This document shows positions 26,130 to 34,412 of a stretch of DNA of 64,000 nt, piece by piece; positions within the stretch are counted from its first letter, which is position 1, and each line of letters begins with the position of its first letter. The stretch comes from Nocardiopsis sp. N85 (GTDB lineage Bacteria > Actinomycetota > Actinomycetes > Streptosporangiales > Streptosporangiaceae). The translations under genes and the position numbers were made by a program. The DNA is taken from contig NZ_JARBUT010000026.1 in assembly GCF_028882275.1 (NCBI RefSeq), positions 20,101-84,100 on the forward strand. Reading direction: 5' to 3'. A model generated the notes under the pieces. The model saw only the letters and a list, made by a program, of their open reading frames with translations, did not search any database and had not been told where the DNA came from.

Positions 26130-26885
26130 TCAGCGGCCCATGACGGCGCCGCCGTTGACCTGGATCACCTGCCCGGTGACGTGCCCGGCCTCCGGCGAGG
26201 CCAGCCAGGCGATGGTGACGGCCACGTCCTCGGGGCGGCCGGCCCGACCGGTGGCGGTCTGGGCGACCAGGCGTGCGTGGCGGGCCTCGGTCATGGCGTC
26301 ACCGAAGAACTCCGTGTCGGCGATGTAGCCCGGCAGCACGATGTTCGCCGTGCATCCGGTGGGGCCGAGCGCCCCGGCCAGGTCGAAGGTCCACCCGTGC
26401 AGGGCGGCCTTGGTGGCCGAGTAGGAGCCGCCTCCGCCGCGCACCGCCGCGATGGAGCCGACGTTGACGATCCGGGCGTCGCGTTCGCGCAGGTGGGGGC
26501 GGAGTGCCTCGGTGAGCAGGACGGCGGTGAGGACGTTGGCGGCCCAGTCGGCGGACCAGCCCTCGGCGATCCCGGCCAGGGTGCCGTCGGGGGCCGGGCG
26601 CAACCCGCCGGCGTTGTTGACGATCACGTCGACGCCGCCGAGGCGTTCGGCCAGGGCGGGGGCGTGCGCGCCGACCGCCTCCGGGTCGCTCAGGTCCAGG
26701 GCGAGATGGGCCGCGGCATCGGCGCCGTGCCGGGCGCGGATCTCGTCGACGGTCCGGATCAGGGGTGCCTCACGGCGGCCGACCAGGCCGACGCGGTATC
26801 CCCGGTCGGTCAGGACCCGTGCGGTGGCCCGGCCGATGCCGGTGCCGCCGCCGGAGACGACGGCGGTGCGGGGGGTGATGGACAT
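26130..26885 (-). CDS. Short-chain dehydrogenase/reductase
   Basis: A 251-residue SDR. Cofactor loop SGGGTGIGRATAR, LVGRREAPL after beta 2 (Arg pair suggesting NADP(H)), VIVNNAGGLRPAP, Ser in NVGSIAAVRG, Tyr/Lys in GSYSATKAALHGW, and the end HVTGQVIQVNGGAVMGR. ATG 26885 with a purine-rich GAAGAG about 10 bases upstream. The substrate is unknown. It is convergent with the previous SDR. Confidence 0.85.
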   Translation of the reverse strand: MSITPRTAVVSGGGTGIGRATARVLTDRGYRVGLVGRREAPLIRTVDEIRARHGADAAAHLALDLSDPEAVGAHAPALAERLGGVDVIVNNAGGLRPAPDGTLAGIAEGWSADWAANVLTAVLLTEALRPHLRERDARIVNVGSIAAVRGGGGSYSATKAALHGWTFDLAGALGPTGCTANIVLPGYIADTEFFGDAMTEARHARLVAQTATGRAGRPEDVAVTIAWLASPEAGHVTGQVIQVNGGAVMGR

Positions 26886-26964
26886 CGTCGCTCTTCTCTC
26901 GGGGAAGGGGGCGTCCACACCGTGCCGAAGGGATCGGTTCGGCGCAACGGGTTTTCCACGGTGG

Positions 26965-27133
26965 TCATCGCGCGTCGATGCGCGCGACGCGTTCGGCCGC
27001 CTCTTTCCTTGATGGACGGGGGCAGCGGGATGGAGCCCGCCTCGGCGGCGGGCTCCGCGCCCTCTTCCCCGATGGCGTACGTCCAGAAGTCGCGCACGGC
27101 CGCGCCGGTCCCTTCGCCGTCGAGGCGGTGTCG
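26965..27133 (-). pseudogene. Remnant resembling the C-terminus of a PstS-like phosphate-binding protein
   Basis: On the minus strand a frame from about 27115 reads GTGAAVRDFWTYAIGEEG and then AEAGSIPLPPSIKE, the shape of a PstS C-terminal end (a short loop, a helix with F-W/L-T-Y-A, then PLP and a closing helix). At an AAA run near 27004-27007 the frame is lost; dropping one A restores KEEAAERVARIDAR followed by TGA at 26965-26967. No start or upstream body of the protein can be followed, so this looks like a decayed fragment. Confidence 0.45.
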
Positions 27134-27602
27134 TCATGGCGGACCGGCACGATCCCGGTGGACGCAAGACCGCCACCGGGGCCGAACACCGTCCAGAGAT
27201 CGGTGCCCTCCCCCTGGGACGCCGGGCATCCCCGAGTCGTTCATCCGAATGGGGTCGCATGCGCCATTAAGTCCGATATCGGGGAAACGCTCACCGGAAG
27301 ATCATGGGGATTTCATCGACTCCTTGTCCGTTTTCCGGTCACAACCCGACGTGTACAGGAGTAGAGTCCGAAAAGCGGACAGCACGGTGCCCCGGCACCC
27401 GGTCCGTTCCCCGGAGTGCTCCGGGCCTCGGCACGCGATGCCGCCGCCCGTGGGCGTGCGCCGCATCTCGAACGCCGCGTACGCGACCCATCGCCCACTT
27501 CGGGAAACCGATCATCGGCGCGCGGCAGAATGCGCCCTCCACCGTTCCGGGACGCACCGTTCTTCCTTTTCGATGAGGACGAACCACATTCGGGGAATTC
27601 CG
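27134..27602. other. Gene-free stretch before the small protein gene
   Basis: No convincing reading frame on either strand. The composition becomes slightly lower in GC around 27255-27420 and 27540-27600 (AAACGCTCACCGGAAG, TTCCTTTTCGATGAGG), which fits a promoter and leader of the gene at 27603. Confidence 0.4.
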
Positions 27603-27845
27603 ATGGCCTATTACCGCATCAAACTCAGCGACGGCTCCTCCCATACCGTTCAGGCGGTGCGCATGCGCACCGACGCGCGCAGCCTCTACCTGGAGGAGCG
27701 CGCGGCCGGGGACTGGCGCGAGGTGTTCGCCAACCCCCTGACGGACGTGGCGTGGGTTCAGCGCCGCTTCACCGAGAACGACGGCACCTGGACCTGGCTG
27801 AACGAACGCCTGCCCGCACCGGTCGGCGGCGTCCGGGCCTGGTGA
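27603..27845 (+). CDS. Small conserved-looking hypothetical protein (80 aa)
   Basis: MAYYRIKLSDGSSHTVQAVR opens a compact beta-rich protein with the block LYLEERAAGDWREVFANPLT and a Trp-rich end (DGTWTWLNERLP). ATG 27603 has GGGGAA 6 bases upstream. High-GC third positions, a strong terminator right after the stop and an isolated promoter region support a real gene. No known family recognised; predicted cytosolic. Confidence 0.65.
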   Translation: MAYYRIKLSDGSSHTVQAVRMRTDARSLYLEERAAGDWREVFANPLTDVAWVQRRFTENDGTWTWLNERLPAPVGGVRAW

Positions 27846-27852
27846 CCCGGTT

Positions 27853-27880
27853 CCGGTCCGGGGTCCGCGCCCCGGACCGG
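27853..27880. terminator. Bidirectional terminator
   Basis: Perfect 11-bp stem CCGGTCCGGGG / CCCCGGACCGG, 6-base loop, in the 39-base gap between convergent genes. Confidence 0.8.
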
Positions 27881-27884
27881 TCCC

Positions 27885-28655
27885 TCACCAGGGGAGCACC
27901 CCGTGGGCGTCCGGGTCCGACGCCCCCGCCAGGTGTCCCCACAGCACGCCGGTGGGCCCGTCCTCGGACAGGGTCGCCAGGTGCAGACTCACCCGTGCGC
28001 CCTGTTCCGCGGTGCGCGTTCCGGAGTGCCCGTTGAGATCGGTGGCGCAGTAGCCGGGGTTGGCGGCGTTGACCTTGGCCCCGCTTCCGGCGAGCGCCCC
28101 GGCGTACAGCGCGGTGATCATGTTGAGGGCGGCCTTGGAGGCCGGGTACGGGGCGCCCATGGCCATGCCGTGGAACGGGCTCTCCGGGTCGGTCATCGTG
28201 CCGATCGACCCGATCTCACTGGACACGTTCACCACGCGGGGCGCGGACGAACGGCGCAGGAGGTCGAGGAAGGCGTCGAGCACCGCCACCGGACCCAGCA
28301 CGTTCACCTCCAGCACCTGGCGGAAGGCGTCGAGGTCGGTCTCTCCGGGCGGTCCCCACCACCGGGCCACGCCCGCGTTGTTGACCAGGACGTCGAGTCG
28401 GCCGTACTCCTCCGCCACCCGGGCCGCGGCCGCCAGGACGCTCGTGCGGTCGGTCACGTCGATCTCCAGCGGGCGCGCGTCGACGCCCTCCTTCTCCAGG
28501 GCGCGCACCGCCTCGGTCCCGCGTCCGATGTCCCGGGACCCCACCAGCACGGTCATGCCCTCCAGCCCCAACAGCCGCGCGGTCTGGAATCCGATGCCCT
28601 TGTTCGCCCCGGTGACCAGGGCGATCCTCACGTTCGTCTCGCTCATGTCCGCCAT
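27885..28655 (-). CDS. Short-chain dehydrogenase/reductase (carbonyl reductase-like)
   Basis: A 256-residue SDR. Cofactor loop TGANKGIGFQTAR, GSRDIGRG after beta 2 (NADP(H)-type Arg), DVLVNNAGVARWWG, Ser in VNVSSEIGSIG and Tyr/Lys in APYPASKAALNM, where the loop between them holds a DPESPFHGM insertion like the carbonyl reductases. ATG 28655 (GGGGCGG 6 bases before) or ATG 28646. Divergent from the MmyB-like regulator, the usual arrangement for this regulator family's SDR targets. Confidence 0.85.
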   Translation of the reverse strand: MADMSETNVRIALVTGANKGIGFQTARLLGLEGMTVLVGSRDIGRGTEAVRALEKEGVDARPLEIDVTDRTSVLAAAARVAEEYGRLDVLVNNAGVARWWGPPGETDLDAFRQVLEVNVLGPVAVLDAFLDLLRRSSAPRVVNVSSEIGSIGTMTDPESPFHGMAMGAPYPASKAALNMITALYAGALAGSGAKVNAANPGYCATDLNGHSGTRTAEQGARVSLHLATLSEDGPTGVLWGHLAGASDPDAHGVLPW

Positions 28656-28699
28656 GGTGGGGCCGCCGCCCGTCCGGGGGTAAGGGCACCCGTCAGCCT

Positions 28700-28714
28700 G
28701 GTACCGGCGGTACC
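28700..28714. promoter_or_regulatory. Paired GGTACC operator-like repeat
   Basis: GGTACC-GGC-GGTACC: two self-complementary six-base boxes three bases apart, in the 115-base gap between the divergent SDR and MmyB-like regulator genes. Probable binding site of that regulator, controlling both directions. Confidence 0.5.
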
Positions 28715-28770
28715 ACTGTCGTTCCGGGCGCGAGGGTGCAGGCTGGGGGGAGGACACCGGAGGGAGCATC

Positions 28771-29691
28771 ATGGATCGCGAGGGGTTGGCGGCGTTCCTG
28801 CGGGCCCGGCGGGCCGGGAGGACACCGCACGAGGCCGGGCTGCCCGAGACGGAGCGCCGACGCGTCCCCGGTCTGCGTCGGCAGGAGGTCGCCCACCTCG
28901 CGGGGATCTCCGTGGAGTACTACGTGCGCCTGGAACAGGCGCGAGGGCCGCATCCGTCGCGTCAGGTGTTGTCGGCCCTGGCCCGCGCCCTGATGCTGGA
29001 CACCGACGAACGCGCCTACCTGTTCCGCATGGCCGACGCGGAGGCGCCCGCGGCCCGACTCCCGGACCGCGAGGTGTCCGTCGCCGTGCGCTACCTCATC
29101 GACGGTCTGGTCGGCACCCCCGCCTACGTGCTGGACGCCGGGTACGAGGTGCTGGCGTGGAACGCGATGGCGGTTCATTTCATCGGCGACATGGGGGCGC
29201 TGCCCCGGGACCGGCGCAACATCATCGAGTGGATGTTCGCCCGCCCCGAGGACGACCACCGCTGGGAGGACCCGAACACCGACTGTTTCGCGCGTTACTC
29301 GGTGGCGGACCTGCGCGCCTCCTACGCCCGCTACCCGGGCGACCCGGCGCTCGGGCGGCTGGTCACCACCCTGTTGGGCACCTCGCCCCGGTTCGCGGAG
29401 ATGTGGGGGTCGCAGGTGGTGCGCGAACGGCGCGGGTTCACGAAGCGGATGGAGCACGCCGTGGCCGGCAGGCTGGAGTTCGAGTGTCAGGTGCTCCACG
29501 TGCCCGACGGGGACCAGCGGCTGATGCTGTACTGCCCCGAACCCGGGTCGGCCACGGAGCGGGCGCTGCTGCGCCTGCGCGGGGAGGCGCCGCCGACCCC
29601 CGGGGGGACTCCCGTGTTCGGCCCCGGAGCGGCCCCGTGCGGGCCGGGGGACGGGGTGGAGGTCCCGGCCCCCGTCCCGTGGACCGGGTGA
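28771..29691 (+). CDS. XRE-type HTH regulator with MmyB-like ligand domain
   Basis: A 306-residue regulator. The helix-turn-helix is RVPGLRRQEVAHLAGISVEY with YVRLEQARGPHPSRQVLSAL; the C-terminal PAS-like MmyB domain starts at VRYLIDGLVGTPAYVLDAGY and contains VLAWNAMAVHFIGD and NIIEWMF, which in MmyB binds a fatty acid. The C-terminal 30 residues are Pro/Gly-rich and not conserved. It probably represses the divergent SDR gene through the GGTACC pair. Confidence 0.88.
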   Translation: MDREGLAAFLRARRAGRTPHEAGLPETERRRVPGLRRQEVAHLAGISVEYYVRLEQARGPHPSRQVLSALARALMLDTDERAYLFRMADAEAPAARLPDREVSVAVRYLIDGLVGTPAYVLDAGYEVLAWNAMAVHFIGDMGALPRDRRNIIEWMFARPEDDHRWEDPNTDCFARYSVADLRASYARYPGDPALGRLVTTLLGTSPRFAEMWGSQVVRERRGFTKRMEHAVAGRLEFECQVLHVPDGDQRLMLYCPEPGSATERALLRLRGEAPPTPGGTPVFGPGAAPCGPGDGVEVPAPVPWTG

Positions 29692-29774
29692 CCGGATCAT
29701 CGTGACCTCGGGCGCTGTCGCGATCACGGAGGGCGTGTGTAATCTTCCAACGGGTCACGAGTGAGGGGAATGCC

Positions 29775-31037
29775 ATGGACGGTCGCATCGACGTCGGGAA
29801 CGGACGTCGTCTTCGACCGTCCGCCGCGCTCGGCGATCTGATCACCGCCGTGGTGCCGCCGCTCCTCCCGGCCGCGCTGGCGACCGCCGCGGCCGGCGCG
29901 GCGCTGTCGGCGGGCGCGGCGACCGGGACCGCCGTCTCCCCGACGCTCCCGGCGCTGGCCGTGATCGCGTTCGTGGCCGGTGCGCCGATCTCCGTCAACG
30001 CCGTCCTGTCGGTGACCGCGGCCGCCCTCCTGGGACGGCGTGCGGATCCGGACGGGGTCCGCCGCGGGGCGTTGCGCGCCGCCCCGGTCACTCTGGCCTG
30101 GCTCACGGTGCTCGCCGTCCCGGTCGCGGCCGTGGTGCTGCTCGCCCCGGCCCCGTGGGTCGTGCTCTCGGCCGCCGTACCGCTGCTCCCCCTGCTGCCC
30201 GCCCTCCTGTCGGCGGTGCCGATCGCCGTGGTCACCGGCGGCACCGTGCGGCGGGTCCTACCGGAGACCCTGACGCCCCGTCGGTTCCGCGCCCTCCTGG
30301 TGGGTCTGCCGTCCCGGATCCGCGTCCCCGAGCACACCGGTGCGAGCCCCTCGCTCACGGCCCCCGTTCCGGTGGCACTGCTCCTGGGAACGATGGCGGT
30401 GTCCGGGGCCGCCTGGAGCACGGGGATCTCCGCCCCCGTCGACACCGACGACCGGACGACCGTGCACATCGAGGCGGCGGACGGTTCCGAGCACCTCTTC
30501 GAGGTGGACCTGGCGGCCCCGGACGGTGACGCGCGGACGACCGCCCGGGTGGGCGATCACCTCGTGAACGCCTACTGGCGGACCGGCCCCGCCGAGGAGG
30601 GTTCCACGCTGTACCTGCGGGTGTGCCCGACGTCGGACTCCTGTGAGAAGAGGACGGCGACGACCTCCGAGGGCCTGGACGTGACCACCGACGGCGCGGG
30701 CTCCTTCGAGGTCATCGCGCAGGACCGGGACGCCGAGATCACGCTGATCACCTGCGCCGATCCGGGATGCACGCGGGCGGTGCCCGCCGCCGACCCGCCG
30801 TCCTCGGTCACCGTCGAGGTGGACGGCCCCGATTCGATGCGGTTGGTCCTGCTCTCCTGCGGTGACGCGGCCTGCCCGGACACGGCTCCGGGCGACGGGC
30901 CCGAGAAGGACCCCGAGGAGGCTCCGAAGCTCGCCCTCCCGGCAACCACGGACGCGATCGCACGGCCGGGCCCTCCCGCCATCGGCCTCGACGGGATCGC
31001 CCCCTGCGCGGTGCCGGGCTGTGCCTCCGACGTCTGA
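29775..31037 (+). CDS. Hypothetical membrane protein with extracytoplasmic domain
   Basis: 420 residues of no recognised family. About five to six hydrophobic segments lie within residues 25-160 and one at about 195-213 (VALLLGTMAVSGAAWSTG); residues 215-420 are hydrophilic and acidic with Cys pairs (CPTSDSC, CADPGC, CGDAAC, CAVPGC), consistent with an exported, disulfide-stabilised domain. ATG 29775 with GAGGGG 7 bases upstream. No functional neighbour: it stands alone between the MmyB-like and TetR genes. Confidence 0.7.
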   Translation: MDGRIDVGNGRRLRPSAALGDLITAVVPPLLPAALATAAAGAALSAGAATGTAVSPTLPALAVIAFVAGAPISVNAVLSVTAAALLGRRADPDGVRRGALRAAPVTLAWLTVLAVPVAAVVLLAPAPWVVLSAAVPLLPLLPALLSAVPIAVVTGGTVRRVLPETLTPRRFRALLVGLPSRIRVPEHTGASPSLTAPVPVALLLGTMAVSGAAWSTGISAPVDTDDRTTVHIEAADGSEHLFEVDLAAPDGDARTTARVGDHLVNAYWRTGPAEEGSTLYLRVCPTSDSCEKRTATTSEGLDVTTDGAGSFEVIAQDRDAEITLITCADPGCTRAVPAADPPSSVTVEVDGPDSMRLVLLSCGDAACPDTAPGDGPEKDPEEAPKLALPATTDAIARPGPPAIGLDGIAPCAVPGCASDV

Positions 31038-31684
31038 CCGCGAGGATGCGCGGTGGCTTCTCCGACGGGTCCGACCCACCGTCCGGCCGACGCCGACCGG
31101 CTGTCCTTCACGGGATTCGTCGGTCGGCTCGGGGAAGCCACCGCACGCGGCCGGACGGGCGACCGTGACCTCACAGGAGGCCTGGTCCAGAAGCCCCGCC
31201 CCGGTCTTGTCCGCACTCCCGACCGGCCCCGCGCTCGTTCGACCTGATCCGCGAAGGCCTCGGGCACGACGGTGGGCCGCCGTTGATGGCCGCCATCACG
31301 GAGATCCCGCTGCGGTGGGCCCTGGAGCCGGTGGCCGCCCTTCCGGTCGCCCCGTTCGCCGTGCCCCGGACGGCCGGGGCCGGGGCCCGACGGTGCGCCG
31401 GGGCGGTGCGGACGCGCCGCCCCGGGTCCGATCGACCTCCGACCTGACGTCGCACGCGGCAACGCGGTCGACGCCGTCCCCGGTCGAGAGTCGGTTCACG
31501 GGTCGTCGAAGGTCCGAGGTGACATACTCCCGCCTCCGTGGTCCACGCCCCCTCACGGGCGAGGGTGGAATGCTTGATGTTCCTTGGGCGAGAGGAGGTC
31601 GAAGAGCGCTCGATACCGTGGACCGAACGGCCCCGCCCCCGGCCGTGGATGCCCGACGACGGGTGTGAGAAGTGGAGAACAGCG
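31038..31684. other. 650-base stretch without a recognisable gene
   Basis: All frames are broken or show shadow-like Arg/Pro/Gly composition. A short plus-strand stretch around 31239-31390 reads coherently (SFDLIREGLGHDGGPP then LMAAITEIPLRWALEPVA) without a start and could be a decayed fragment. The last 60 bases lead into the TetR gene (GTGTGAGAAGTGGAGAAC is its ribosome-site area). Confidence 0.4.
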
Positions 31685-32326
31685 ATGAGCGAGACGCCCC
31701 CCGCGCCGGACACGCGGAGCACCGCGCCACCGGCACCGCGACGGCGGGTCAACCGACGTGACCGGATCCTGCGCACGGCCGCCGAGGTGTTCGCCACCCA
31801 GGGGTTCCACAACACCTCCCTCGCCGACATCGCGGCGATGCTCGACATCACGCCGGCGGGCGTGCTGCACCACTTCGGCTCCAAGACCGGCCTGCTCACC
31901 GCCGTCCTGGAACTGCGCGACGACACCGAGCCGGCGCCCGAGGGCGGCCCGATGCTCGACCACCTGGTGACCACCGCCGAGCGCAACTCCGAGCGCCCCG
32001 GGACCACCCAGCTCTACGCGGTGCTCTCGGCCGAGAGCGCCACCGAGAACCACCCGGCCCAGGACTGGTTCCGGGACCGCTACACGATCCTGCGCCGCGA
32101 TATCGAGGACGCGATCCTGGACCGGCTGGACCCGGAGCACCGGGGGGCCGCCGGGGCTCCGGGACCCGACGGCCGCTCGCCGGCGGGCGCGGCGGCCGCC
32201 GCCGTCATCGCCGTGATGGACGGCCTCCAGGTGCAGTGGCTGCTGGACCCCGAGGCGGTCGACATGGCCGAGGTGACCGGGCTGGTCATAGACGCGCTCG
32301 TCGCCCGCCTGTCCCAGGAGGGGTGA
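31685..32326 (+). CDS. TetR-family transcriptional regulator
   Basis: A 213-residue TetR regulator. HTH: RDRILRTAAEVFATQGFHNT, SLADIAAMLDITPAGVLHHF, GSKTGLLTAVLELRD. The C-terminal domain ends with AAAAVIAVMDGLQVQWLLDP, the TetR_C helix found in regulators of fatty-acid or drug responses. ATG 31685. No neighbouring structural gene in the same transcript; target unknown. Confidence 0.88.
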   Translation: MSETPPAPDTRSTAPPAPRRRVNRRDRILRTAAEVFATQGFHNTSLADIAAMLDITPAGVLHHFGSKTGLLTAVLELRDDTEPAPEGGPMLDHLVTTAERNSERPGTTQLYAVLSAESATENHPAQDWFRDRYTILRRDIEDAILDRLDPEHRGAAGAPGPDGRSPAGAAAAAVIAVMDGLQVQWLLDPEAVDMAEVTGLVIDALVARLSQEG

Positions 32327-32456
32327 ACCTGCGGCCGCCCCCGCTCCGGCGTCCCGGCCCCGTTCCGGCCCGCCCGGCGCCTTCCCCGGCTCCGGTGGCT
32401 CCTCGATGGGAGCGCCCGGCCGACGGTGGAGACCGGGATCCGTGCCGGCCCCGGGA

Positions 32457-32508
32457 GAACGCCGAAGGGCGCCGGGAACCCTGCGGTTCCCGGCGCCCTT
32501 CGGCGTTC
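32457..32508. terminator. Very long bidirectional hairpin
   Basis: A perfect 24-bp stem (32457-32480 paired with 32485-32508; arm begins GAACGCCGAAGGGCGCC) with a CTGC loop, between the convergent TetR and L,D-transpeptidase genes. The unusual length of the perfect stem makes it a strong terminator for both. Confidence 0.85.
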
Positions 32509-32524
32509 GAGCGTGCGGTCCGGC

Positions 32525-33820
32525 CTACTGCTCGCCGTGGACGGAACCGGGGGTGCCGGAACCGTCGGTCAGCTGGGGCTCACCGGTGGCGCTCTCGGAG
32601 AGCCACTCGTCCCAGCTCAGCTGCCAGTAACCCCAGCCGTTGTACCACTCCTTGACGCGGGCGGTACCGGTGGTGTCCACGACGTCGCCCATCAGGGTGT
32701 TGTCGAAGAACCACCTGGCGTCGTCCATCCGCATGTTGGTGCACCCGTTGGAGGTGTTGGCGCTGCCGATGTTGCCGTTGTAGGACGCCTCGTGGAAGAA
32801 CTCGCCGCTGTTGGAGGTGCGAACGGCGTACTGCACGTCGACCTTGTAGGAACCCGGGGTCCCCTCGGGGATGCCGACCGTGCTGGAGTCCATCGTCAGG
32901 TGCTCGTAGCGCTCCATGAGCACGTGGACGCCACTGCTCGTGGTGTCGAAGTTGCGGGCGGCCTTGCCGTTGCTCACCGGGATGGTGCGCTCGTGCTCGC
33001 CGTCGACCGTGACGACCGCCTCGTGGTCGGGCACGTTCATCGTGACGATCAGCTCGCGGCCGACCTCGAAGTCGATCTTGTGGTCGCTCACGCCGTAGAC
33101 GCCCTCGGAGGCCTCGACCCCGGCCAGGTGGAGTTCCACGCTGATCTGCTGGTACGGGTCCCAGTACTCCTCGGGGCGGAACGCCGCGGTCTTGTCGTCC
33201 GGCCAACGCCACGACCCGGCGACACCCTGCTCGGAGACGACCTTGATGGAGTTCTCGACCTCGGCCTTGTTGGTGACCGGCATGTCGAAGCCGATGATGA
33301 TCGGCATGCCCACGCCCACGGTCTGGCCCGTGGTCGGGAAGTTGTGGGTCAGCTCCAGGCGCCGTCCGGGGACGGCCGCCTCGGTGGTGAACTCCTGAAC
33401 CAGTTCGGTGGTCTCACCGGCGTCGTTCTCGGCGGTGGCGGTGACCGTGACCTCGGCGCCGGGCTTCAGGTTCCAGTCGCTGACCCATTCGGTGCCGTCG
33501 CCGTTGAGGGTTCCGGTCATCTCGTAAAGGGGAGCGTCGTCGCCCTCGGTGGCGGCCTCGTCGGCCACGACCTGGTCGACCTTGACGTCGGAGATGGTGC
33601 CGTTCTCGGCGTTGACCGTGATGGGGGTGTTGGGCGCGATGGCCTCGGTCCCGGTCTCGGGGGTGATGGTGAGCGCCGCGGAGTCGACGTCGACGGCCGG
33701 ATCGGTGCTGTTGCTCTGCGTCTCGGCTCCACCGGAAGTACAGGCGGTTGCCGCGAGCGCGAGCGTCACCAGTCCGATGCCGAATCGGCGGATCGCCGAC
33801 GGGTGGGTCCTGCCCGTCAC
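32525..33820 (-). CDS. L,D-transpeptidase lipoprotein (LdtMt2-like)
   Basis: A 431-residue envelope enzyme that makes 3-3 cross-links in peptidoglycan. GTG 33820 has GGAGG 7 bases upstream and gives a proper lipoprotein signal (RRFGIGLVTLALAATAC, lipid on Cys25); ATG 33853 would add 11 unneeded residues. Two Ig-like domains (about 40-240) precede the YkuD domain (from about 240). Catalytic part: FFHEASYNGNIG with His343, then TSNGCTNMRMDD with Cys360. The motif His before Gly-Cys is Asn here (SNGC rather than SHGC). Confidence 0.9.
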   Translation of the reverse strand: MTGRTHPSAIRRFGIGLVTLALAATACTSGGAETQSNSTDPAVDVDSAALTITPETGTEAIAPNTPITVNAENGTISDVKVDQVVADEAATEGDDAPLYEMTGTLNGDGTEWVSDWNLKPGAEVTVTATAENDAGETTELVQEFTTEAAVPGRRLELTHNFPTTGQTVGVGMPIIIGFDMPVTNKAEVENSIKVVSEQGVAGSWRWPDDKTAAFRPEEYWDPYQQISVELHLAGVEASEGVYGVSDHKIDFEVGRELIVTMNVPDHEAVVTVDGEHERTIPVSNGKAARNFDTTSSGVHVLMERYEHLTMDSSTVGIPEGTPGSYKVDVQYAVRTSNSGEFFHEASYNGNIGSANTSNGCTNMRMDDARWFFDNTLMGDVVDTTGTARVKEWYNGWGYWQLSWDEWLSESATGEPQLTDGSGTPGSVHGEQ

Positions 33821-34023
33821 GTCTGGACCTCCATGTTTCACCTCGAACGCCATGTCTCTACGCCACTTAAGACGCGCATGTGCGGAAAAGGTTCTGAAAT
33901 CCCACACATCGGTACGGGACGGTTATCCGGAGGGGGATGCCAGGCCGGAACCGACGACGATACACCCTGGGGGTGCAGGCCCGAACCCGCCTGCTACGAG
34001 ATTAGGGCCACCCGTAAACCGCC

Positions 34024-34054
34024 CTGTACTAAGGGGTATCCGCGAACCTAGAAT
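34024..34054 (+). promoter_or_regulatory. Weak promoter candidate for the SMR operon
   Basis: TAGAAT at 34049-34054 is a good -10 box; CTGTAC at 34024-34029 is a poor -35 box with a 19-base spacer. It lies 35 bases before the SMR start. Confidence 0.35.
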
Positions 34055-34088
34055 ATGGAGCATTCGGTCAGGTTTTTCGGGAGGCATC

Positions 34089-34412
34089 ATGCCGTGGTTG
34101 TGGCTGGCCGGGGCGATCATCTCCGAGGTGATCGCCACGACGTCGCTCAAACTCTCCGAGGGGTTCACCCGGCCCCTGCCGTCGGTGATCGTGGTCGTCG
34201 GCTACGTCGGCGCCTTCCTCATGCTGAGCCGGGCGCTGACCCGGGGCATGGACCTGGGTGTCGCCTACGGGGTGTGGGCGGCGGTCGGCATCGCCCTGGT
34301 CGCGGTCATCGGCGTCCTGCTCTTCTCCGAGTCGCTCACCTGGGTCCAGATCGGCGGTATCGCCCTCATCATCGGAGGTGTGATGGCACTGGAGATGGGA
34401 GGCGGACACTGA
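34089..34412 (+). CDS. Small multidrug resistance (SMR) family transporter
   Basis: A 107-residue, four-helix transporter. The essential membrane glutamate is Glu13 in AGAIISEVIATTSLKLSEGF; helix 2-3 shows GYVGAFLMLSRALTRGMDLG and AYGVWAAVGIALVAVIGVLLF, the EmrE/QacE pattern. It exchanges protons for quaternary cations or guanidinium-like substrates. ATG 34089 has GGGAGG close upstream. Its last codons overlap the TetR gene, which probably controls it. Confidence 0.9.
   Translation: MPWLWLAGAIISEVIATTSLKLSEGFTRPLPSVIVVVGYVGAFLMLSRALTRGMDLGVAYGVWAAVGIALVAVIGVLLFSESLTWVQIGGIALIIGGVMALEMGGGH

Noticed and set aside
33821..34088. A guanidine-type riboswitch before the SMR exporter
   Set aside because: The conserved guanidine-I or guanidine-III landmarks could not be found; only a -10-like box is visible. 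A covariance search (Infernal, ykkC models) would decide.
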